A stretch of DNA of 5,327 nucleotides from Bacillota bacterium (GTDB lineage Bacteria > Bacillota_I > Bacilli_A > RF39 > UBA660). The stretch is taken from assembly GCA_023391185.1 (NCBI GenBank), contig JAEWBI010000066.1:1-5327 (forward strand). The letters are read 5' to 3'. A program made the translations under genes and the position numbers. Of this stretch, positions 1-4,140 are shown one piece after another. The notes beneath the pieces were generated by a model. The model did no database searches. It saw only the letters and a list, made by a program, of their open reading frames with translations, and was not told the origin of the DNA. Position 1 is the stretch's first letter, and the number at the start of each line of letters is the position of its first letter.

Positions 1-612
1 GTAGGATCTGATGCTCTTAGAACATATGAAATGTTTATAGGAGATTATGAAAAAGATGCTGCTTGGTCTACTAATGGTCTTAAAGGTTGTAAAAAATTCT
101 TAGATCGTCTTTGGAGATTACAAGAAAGAATAAATGATAATAAAGGTTATACTGATGAAGTTTTAGTTAATAAAACAATAAAGAAAGTATCAAATGATTT
201 AGTAAGTATGAAATATAATACAGCTGTATCTGCACTTATGATTATGCTTAATGAATATGAGAAAAATGATACTGTTACTAAGGATGATTTAAGAATAATT
301 GTTCATTTATTAAATCCAATTGCTCCACATATTACTGAAGAAATTAACGAAAAATCTAAACTAGGTAATCCACTATGTGAAAGTTCATGGCCTAGTTATG
401 ATGATTCAAAAACTGTAGAAGATAATTATACTATGATAGTACAAGTTAACGGTAAGGTAAGAGGCAAAATGGACGTTGCCCTTAATACAACTGATGAAGA
501 TATGAAATTATTAGCGCTTAATATAGATAATGTTAAGTCAAATATTGAAGGCAAAGAAATAGTTAAAGTTATAGTAGTACCTAAGAAACTAGTTAATATT
601 GTTATAAAATAG
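1..612 (+). CDS. leuS: Leucyl-tRNA synthetase, C-terminal 203 residues (5' end outside window)
   Basis: Class Ia aminoacyl-tRNA synthetase that charges tRNA-Leu with leucine in the cytoplasm. The frame is open from base 1 and ends at TAG 610-612, so the gene enters from upstream; the ATG at 31 is internal. The visible part starts with GSDALRTYEMFIGDYEKDAAW, typical of the region after the KMSKS loop. It continues through the helical anticodon-binding domain, including LLNPIAPHITEE at residues 103-114 of the visible part. It ends with the small C-terminal tRNA-contacting domain, marked by VQVNGKVRGK (residues 147-156) and a final beta strand rich in Val/Ile. The full enzyme is normally about 800 residues, so roughly three quarters, including the HIGH and KMSKS motifs and the editing domain, lies outside. 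The reading frame is intact to a normal C-terminus. A hairpin terminator follows 28 bases after the stop. Confidence 0.96.
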   Translation, partial: VGSDALRTYEMFIGDYEKDAAWSTNGLKGCKKFLDRLWRLQERINDNKGYTDEVLVNKTIKKVSNDLVSMKYNTAVSALMIMLNEYEKNDTVTKDDLRIIVHLLNPIAPHITEEINEKSKLGNPLCESSWPSYDDSKTVEDNYTMIVQVNGKVRGKMDVALNTTDEDMKLLALNIDNVKSNIEGKEIVKVIVVPKKLVNIVIK

Positions 613-640
613 CAATTATTATATAGACAATAATAAATTT

Positions 641-680
641 AAAAAGATATGAAGAATTTAATTCATATCTTTTTTATTTT
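641..680 (+). terminator. Rho-independent terminator after leuS
   Basis: A perfect 13-bp inverted repeat pairs 641-653 (aaaaagatatgaa) with 662-674 (ttcatatcttttt), with an 8-nt loop at 654-661. The 3' arm runs into a T-rich tract (cttttttatttt, to 680). The 5' arm begins with five A residues, so the structure could also work on the opposite strand, but no minus-strand gene ends here. It separates leuS from the rnhB block. The stem is AT-rich, as expected in this genome. Confidence 0.8.
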
Positions 681-711
681 ATTAAGTAAATGTAAAGAAG
701 AATGTTTTTCT

Positions 712-739
712 TTGAATTTATCTTAAAATAAGATATAAT
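712..739 (+). promoter_or_regulatory. SigA-type promoter for the rnhB operon
   Basis: TTGAAT at 712-717 is a good -35 box (5 of 6 to TTGACA counting TTGA and the last position loosely; strictly TTGA plus one more A). TATAAT at 734-739 is a perfect -10 box, and the spacer is 16 bp. The predicted start of transcription is near 746, giving a leader of about 20 nt before the rnhB ATG at 766. It lies directly after the leuS terminator and is the only clear promoter upstream of the four-gene block. The call rests on sequence match only. Confidence 0.65.
719..735. repeat. 7-bp inverted repeat inside the rnhB promoter spacer
   Basis: tatctta (719-725) and taagata (729-735) form a perfect 7-bp palindrome around aaa. 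It fills the promoter spacer and covers the first two bases of the -10 box. The position would suit a repressor operator, but such a short AT-only palindrome can arise by chance in this genome. No regulator gene is adjacent. Confidence 0.3.
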
Positions 740-765
740 TATTTTGAAATAGTAAGAGTGATGTT

Positions 766-1404
766 ATGAAAAATAAAGAGTATATAGATTTATATGCATA
801 TGAAAATCAACTATATAGTGAGGGATATGGTTATATTGGCGGAACAGATGAAGCTGGTAGAGGACCATTATATGGCCCAGTAGTTGCAGCATGCTGTGTA
901 TTACCAAATAATTTTGTTTTAGAAGGACTTAATGATTCTAAACAGTTATCTGAAAAAAAGCGTAATAATTATATTAATTATATAAAAGAGAATGCACTAG
1001 CTTATGGTATAGGCATAGTATCAGCTGAAGAGATTGATGAAATAAATATTTACGAAGCTAGTAGAAAAGCAATGATGATAGCAATAGAAGAAGTTAAAAA
1101 GAAAATAGATATCGATTATGTCCTTACAGATGCAATGCCACTTCCAAATTTAGATTTACCACATTTGCCTATCATAAAAGGTGATGCAAAAAGTATAACG
1201 ATTGCAGCAGCAAGTGTTATTGCAAAAGTAACAAGAGATGATATGCTTTATGATATAGATAGAAAATTTCCAGAATATGGTTTTGCTAAGCATAAAGGTT
1301 ATCCAACTAAAGCTCATTTAGAAGCTATAAATAAATATGGACTTATCGAAGGTTATAGAAAAACTTATGGTCCAGTTAAAGATATTTTAGAAAGGAAGAT
1401 ATAA
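766..1404 (+). CDS. rnhB: Ribonuclease HII
   Basis: Metal-dependent endonuclease that cuts RNA in RNA-DNA hybrids and 5' of single ribonucleotides in DNA, acting in ribonucleotide excision repair in the cytoplasm. The 212 residues match the usual size of the family. The signature GTDEAGRGPLYGPVVAA supplies the first two acidic catalytic residues, D28 and E29. D122 (in VLTDAM) and D140 (in IIKGDAKS) supply the other two of the DEDD set. NDSKQLSEKKR (56-66), AAASVIAKVTRD (147-158), the YGFAKHKGYPTKAHLEA block (171-187) and RKTYGPV (198-204) are also typical. ATG 766 is preceded by a modest Shine-Dalgarno-like aagagtgat (754-762); the ATG at 761 is followed at once by a stop in its own frame. 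The protein has about 20 residues before the catalytic core. It is the first gene of its block, with its own promoter, and the next start codon lies 1 nt after its TAA. Confidence 0.96.
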   Translation: MKNKEYIDLYAYENQLYSEGYGYIGGTDEAGRGPLYGPVVAACCVLPNNFVLEGLNDSKQLSEKKRNNYINYIKENALAYGIGIVSAEEIDEINIYEASRKAMMIAIEEVKKKIDIDYVLTDAMPLPNLDLPHLPIIKGDAKSITIAAASVIAKVTRDDMLYDIDRKFPEYGFAKHKGYPTKAHLEAINKYGLIEGYRKTYGPVKDILERKI

Positions 1405-1405
1405 T

Positions 1406-1765
1406 ATGAATAACAATTTAAATTTTTCTAAAAATGTATTTGGGGGTACTACAGGTACTAAGATTGCGGGTAATAATATTACTAGTTATTCACAAGATGG
1501 TGGCAGAAGGAGTGTTCAAGAAGTTAGGGAAGACCAAATCAATGCTGAGCATGGTATTAATCCCAATGTTGGAAAAGAATTTCAGGTTAATTATAATAAT
1601 GGTGCATATCAACAACCAATTAATACTTCCGGAATGACAGGTGCATTTAAAGTGCCAAATGGACAAAGCAATGTAAGTAATCCTCAAGTTCAGCATGATG
1701 CGCAATTTGATGCAACAAGAGCAAGAATGCAGGCAATGCAAAACTTAAACAAAAGGGGATTATAA
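1406..1765 (+). CDS. Unrecognised Asn/Gln/Gly-rich 119-residue protein
   Basis: I do not recognise a family. The protein has 19 Asn, 12 Gln and 13 Gly in 119 residues, with no Cys or Trp. It has no hydrophobic stretch, signal peptide or membrane segment, so it is probably cytoplasmic and largely disordered. The N-terminal part (1-35) is Gly/Asn/Thr-rich; the middle (37-60) is more charged (VQEVREDQINAEHG); the C-terminus (about 98-117, DAQFDATRARMQAMQNLN) could form one amphipathic helix with Arg/Lys. The gene looks real: AAAGGA (1391-1396) sits 9 nt before the ATG, the start is 1 nt after the rnhB stop, and its TAA overlaps the next ATG by one base (TAATG at 1763-1767). It is therefore probably translationally coupled to both neighbours. 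Scaffold, linker or nucleic-acid-associated roles are possible but unsupported. Confidence 0.8.
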   Translation: MNNNLNFSKNVFGGTTGTKIAGNNITSYSQDGGRRSVQEVREDQINAEHGINPNVGKEFQVNYNNGAYQQPINTSGMTGAFKVPNGQSNVSNPQVQHDAQFDATRARMQAMQNLNKRGL

Positions 1766-2286
1766 TGCAAATCAAAGTTTTACAACTAGGATATCTTCAA
1801 ACAAATTGTTATTTGTTAATTTCAAATAACAAAATACTATTAATAGATCCAGCTGATGATTTTGATATTATAAAGAAAAATTTATTAGGTTTAGAATTAG
1901 TAGGTGTAATTGTTACTCATCATCATCCCGATCATATTGGTGCTTTACAAAGTGTTCTTAAAGAGTATGATGTTAAATTGTTTGACTTTTACAATTTAAA
2001 AGAAGGTATAAATAAAATAGACAATTTCGAGTTTGAAATAATTTCCACTCCTGGACATACAAGCGATTCAATAACCATTTATTTTGAAAAAGAAAAAATA
2101 ATGTTTGTTGGTGATTTTATATTTAAAAACTCCATAGGTAGAACAGATTTGCCAACAGGAAGTTATAGACATATGTTAAGTAGTATAAATAAGTTAAAAC
2201 AATATCCGAATGTAAAAATATATTCTGGTCATGGTGAAAGTACAACTCTTGAATATGAAAAAAAGTATAATGAATTGTTTAAGTGA
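1765..2286 (+). CDS. Compact MBL-fold metallohydrolase (glyoxalase II / YqgX-like)
   Basis: Predicted cytoplasmic zinc or dinuclear-metal hydrolase of the metallo-beta-lactamase fold, closest to the hydroxyacylglutathione hydrolase (glyoxalase II) group. The metal ligands are all visible: HxHxDH as THHHPDH (H52, H54, D56, H57), H98 in STPGHTSDS, D117 in FVGDFIF, and H156 in YSGHGEST. D28 sits in the usual LLIDPAD strand, and IGRTDLP (124-130) is the GRxD segment common in this group. At 173 residues it is shorter than the roughly 200-215 of small bacterial relatives, and it ends soon after the last metal ligand with no glyoxalase II C-terminal helical domain. The true substrate cannot be read from sequence. 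Its ATG overlaps the previous stop by 1 nt, with AAGGGGA at 1753-1759. TGA 2284-2286 ends the gene; even if it were read through, a TAA follows seven codons later. Confidence 0.88.
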   Translation: MQIKVLQLGYLQTNCYLLISNNKILLIDPADDFDIIKKNLLGLELVGVIVTHHHPDHIGALQSVLKEYDVKLFDFYNLKEGINKIDNFEFEIISTPGHTSDSITIYFEKEKIMFVGDFIFKNSIGRTDLPTGSYRHMLSSINKLKQYPNVKIYSGHGESTTLEYEKKYNELFK

Positions 2287-2296
2287 GGTAAAATAG

Positions 2297-4003
2297 ATGA
2301 AAACTAAAAATGCGTTTACATTAATTGAATTATTGGCAGTAATCTTAATACTTGGTATCATAGCTTTAATAGCGATACCAAAAGTAAGCAATATAATTAC
2401 AGAGTCAAGAAAAGAGACTCTTAAAACAACAGCATTAAATGTAGTTGATGCAATAAGTAATAACTGTAATAATGAGGAATTATCTAGTTATGATATTACT
2501 TCAAGTTATTATATAAGCGGAAGTACTGCAATACCGACTTTAGAATTAAAAGGAGAATTGCCTGATGAAGGTATAGCTAATGTTTCTAATAACTGTGATG
2601 TTGAAATGTTTATAAATAAAGATAAATATTGTGCAATAAAAAACTTTGGTGATGATAATGTACAAATAGGGCAATTAAATAATGATGACAGTTGTTTAAT
2701 GTCTGATGGAACGATTAAACAATCACCAATGGTAACAACACCATCTTCATGTTATATATATAATGAATCAGGAGTGATAACAGGATATCATTTTGAAGAT
2801 GTAAATTGTCCTGGTGAGATAACAATACCAGATAAAATTGCTAATACAACAATTACTTCTATTGGAGAAGCTGCCTTTGTTGAAGATTATGACTATATAA
2901 TTTATGGAAATTCAAATATGATTATAGAAGATATTGCTGAAAACTATGATTATTATAGTGCAAATTTTGAGAGTGATTTCGGTATGGAGTTCACAATAGA
3001 TTGGGCATATCCAGTTTCAAATGTTGATTCTATACAAAAAATGTGTTATGCCGATCCCGAGTCTGAAGGTATAGAAAAACCAATAAATTATGAATTGACT
3101 GGTTCAGATGGATTTACATTTTGTAATATAGAGGACAGTGATCCATTATATGACGCTATAGTATATAATGAGCGACTAACAATCCTTAATTTAGGAAATG
3201 CTAAACACTTGGAAACAATAGGTACTGCCGCTTTTTATGGTGGGTCTCTTGAAACCATTTTATTTGGATCAATACCTTTACAAAGTATCGGTGTAAGTGC
3301 TTTTGAAGATAATTATATAAAAGGAAATTTATATTTAGATAATCTTAACATGTTAACAAATATAGGCGCAGGTGCTTTTAGTTACGATTATATTGAAGGA
3401 ATAAGTTTGCCAGATAGTCTAGAAACAGTGGGTATGTATGCTTTTGATTGTAATGAGATAAATAAATTAGATTTCAATAATGGGACTAAATATATCGGCG
3501 AAGCTGCTTTTTCTACTAATATGTTAATTAATGTAACTATGTCAGATTCCGTTATCTCTATAGGACCTGGTGCATTTTTTGATAATTCGATTGAAACATT
3601 AAATTTAGGCAAGTCTATGGAAAATATAGGTTATTTTGCATTTATGGGGCAAAAAATAACATCACTAGTAATTCCAGATTCTGTTAAAACAATTGAAGAT
3701 GGCGCATTTATGTACAACAAACTAAGCTATTTAAAATTAGGCTCTTCTTTAACAAATATAGGCGCAATGGCTTTTGGTATTAACAACTTAAGTACAGTCA
3801 CTATTCCAGCTAATGTCGCTACAATAGGTGATAGTGCTTTTTCAAAATGTGAATGCGAAGATAGTACAGGTAATTCTAATTTAACATTAATACAAAATAA
3901 GACTGGTAGAAGCTTTGATTGGTCAAAAATAATAGATGAAGGTACCACTGCTACATGTTCTTTCATAACAGGAACATGTGGTACAGTAAATATAACAGGA
4001 TAA
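2297..4003 (+). CDS. Prepilin-like protein fused to a BspA-type leucine-rich repeat domain
   Basis: 568-residue protein, probably exported and anchored as a pilin or pseudopilin, with an LRR domain outside the cell. MKTKNAFTLIELLAVI is a class III prepilin signal: a 6-residue leader with two Lys, expected cleavage between A6 and F7, Glu at mature +5 (E11), Gly at +14 (G20) and Pro at +22 (P28), all canonical. Residues 29-135 resemble a small pilin head with C57, C100, C112 and C133. BspA-type LRR units (consensus I..LxIPDSVxxIGxxAF) run from 175 to 515, with AF ending each unit at F194, 313, 336, 361, 383, 405, 427, 449, 471, 493 and 515. Residues 195-293 are a non-repeat insert with C250 and C276. 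The tail (about 528-568) holds NKTGRSFDWSKII. GAGGT (2285-2289) overlaps the previous stop and lies 7 nt before the ATG. It is last in its block and is followed by a terminator. BspA-like LRR proteins are often adhesins; that role here is inference. Alternatives are a minor pseudopilin or a cell-wall protein. Confidence 0.87.
   Translation: MKTKNAFTLIELLAVILILGIIALIAIPKVSNIITESRKETLKTTALNVVDAISNNCNNEELSSYDITSSYYISGSTAIPTLELKGELPDEGIANVSNNCDVEMFINKDKYCAIKNFGDDNVQIGQLNNDDSCLMSDGTIKQSPMVTTPSSCYIYNESGVITGYHFEDVNCPGEITIPDKIANTTITSIGEAAFVEDYDYIIYGNSNMIIEDIAENYDYYSANFESDFGMEFTIDWAYPVSNVDSIQKMCYADPESEGIEKPINYELTGSDGFTFCNIEDSDPLYDAIVYNERLTILNLGNAKHLETIGTAAFYGGSLETILFGSIPLQSIGVSAFEDNYIKGNLYLDNLNMLTNIGAGAFSYDYIEGISLPDSLETVGMYAFDCNEINKLDFNNGTKYIGEAAFSTNMLINVTMSDSVISIGPGAFFDNSIETLNLGKSMENIGYFAFMGQKITSLVIPDSVKTIEDGAFMYNKLSYLKLGSSLTNIGAMAFGINNLSTVTIPANVATIGDSAFSKCECEDSTGNSNLTLIQNKTGRSFDWSKIIDEGTTATCSFITGTCGTVNITG
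3353..3370 (+). repeat. First copy of an 18-nt perfect repeat within the LRR array
   Basis: ttaacaaatataggcgca, encoding LTNIGA of unit 4, is identical to 3749-3766. The copies are 396 bp apart, which is exactly six 66-bp units. Confidence 0.85.
3749..3766 (+). repeat. Second copy of the 18-nt perfect repeat
   Basis: Identical to 3353-3370 and in the same frame, encoding LTNIGA of unit 10. The identity includes synonymous positions, which suggests a shared recent origin rather than only protein-level constraint. Confidence 0.85.
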
Positions 4004-4032
4004 AATATTCATTTAAATTTTTAGTTTTCAAT

Positions 4033-4054
4033 ATCCAATTAAGTGTAATTGGAT
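4033..4054 (+). other. Hairpin 30 nt after the prepilin-LRR stop codon
   Basis: Perfect 9-bp stem pairing 4033-4041 (atccaatta) with 4046-4054 (taattggat), with loop agtg. It is followed by ttaataataattt rather than a clean T run, so it is a weak terminator at best. It could stabilise the mRNA 3' end or work in tandem with the hairpin at 4072-4102. Confidence 0.5.
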
Positions 4055-4064
4055 TAATAATAAT

Positions 4065-4093
4065 TTGTTAGAATAAAAAGGTTATATTATAAT
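4065..4093 (+). promoter_or_regulatory. SigA-type promoter for lepA, overlapping the upstream terminator
   Basis: TTGTTA (4065-4070) and a perfect TATAAT (4088-4093) are separated by the optimal 17 bp. Transcription would start near 4100, leaving a leader of about 40 nt that includes the AGGTGAT ribosome site. The -10 box lies in the loop and 3' arm of the terminator stem, so the same bases may serve two functions. A second candidate lies at 4115-4123. Confidence 0.6.
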
Positions 4094-4105
4094 CTTTTTA
4101 TTTTG
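4072..4105 (+). terminator. Rho-independent terminator after the prepilin-LRR gene
   Basis: A 13-bp stem pairs 4072-4084 (aataaaaaggtta) with 4090-4102 (taatctttttatt), with a single G-T wobble and a 5-nt loop (tatta). The 3' arm and following bases are T-rich (ctttttatttt). The stem is AT-rich and roughly symmetrical. It ends the four-gene block before lepA. Confidence 0.65.
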
Positions 4106-4114
4106 TCTATTAAA

Positions 4115-4123
4115 TGATATAAT
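4115..4123 (+). promoter_or_regulatory. Possible second lepA promoter with extended -10 box
   Basis: TGATATAAT is an extended -10 element (TGnTATAAT). No good -35 is seen at the matching distance; 4095-4100 is only T-rich. Transcription from about 4130 would put the ribosome site at the very 5' end of the mRNA, leaving a leader of about 11 nt. It is therefore a weaker candidate than 4065-4093. Confidence 0.4.
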
Positions 4124-4140
4124 ATTAAGCAGGTGATTTT

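Larger units (their letters stand above)
3176..3841 (+). repeat. Array of ten BspA-type LRR units in the prepilin-LRR gene
   Basis: Units 2 to 11 (residues 294-515). The conserved AF phenylalanines are 23, 25, then seven times exactly 22 residues apart, so the DNA has a degenerate 66-bp period over 3377-3841. Neighbouring units alternate in the middle of the strand: LPDS, FNNG, MSDS, LGKS, IPDS, LGSS, IPAN. This gives a weak 44-residue (132-bp) higher-order repeat. One further unit (175-194, at 2819-2878) lies before the insert. Confidence 0.85.

Noticed and set aside
613..765. Possible tRNA or small RNA between leuS and rnhB
   Set aside because: No cloverleaf or other conserved structure is visible; the space is explained by a terminator, a promoter and a short leader.
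1434..1637. 67-codon + strand open frame overlapping the 119-residue gene
   Set aside because: Different frame from a gene with a good ribosome site and tight coupling to both neighbours; it has no ribosome site of its own and an Ile/Leu-rich composition typical of AT-rich shadow frames.
1490..1741. 83-codon minus-strand open frame opposite the 119-residue gene
   Set aside because: No promoter or ribosome site, and no recognisable protein; it lies wholly antisense to a better-supported gene.
2266..2271. TATAAT just before the prepilin-LRR gene as an internal promoter
   Set aside because: No -35 box at 16-18 bp; TTGAAT at 2249-2254 is only 11 bp away. The match lies in the coding sequence of the MBL gene.
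2194..2391. 65-codon minus-strand open frame across the MBL/prepilin junction
   Set aside because: Antisense to two real genes; its hydrophobic composition is simply the complement of the prepilin helix codons.
2819..3841. 66-bp periodic repeats as a possible CRISPR array or tandem non-coding repeat
   Set aside because: The repeats are degenerate, in frame and encode the BspA LRR consensus; there are no conserved direct repeats separated by unique spacers.
3388..3966. Two minus-strand open frames (3388-3612 and 3727-3966) opposite the LRR array
   Set aside because: They arise because the 66-bp LRR repeat lacks stops in the complementary frame; neither has start signals or a recognisable product.
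4004..4140. Possible riboswitch or leader peptide upstream of lepA
   Set aside because: The two hairpins are short and simple with no recognisable aptamer elements, and no short frame with a ribosome site was seen; terminator and promoter functions explain the segment.
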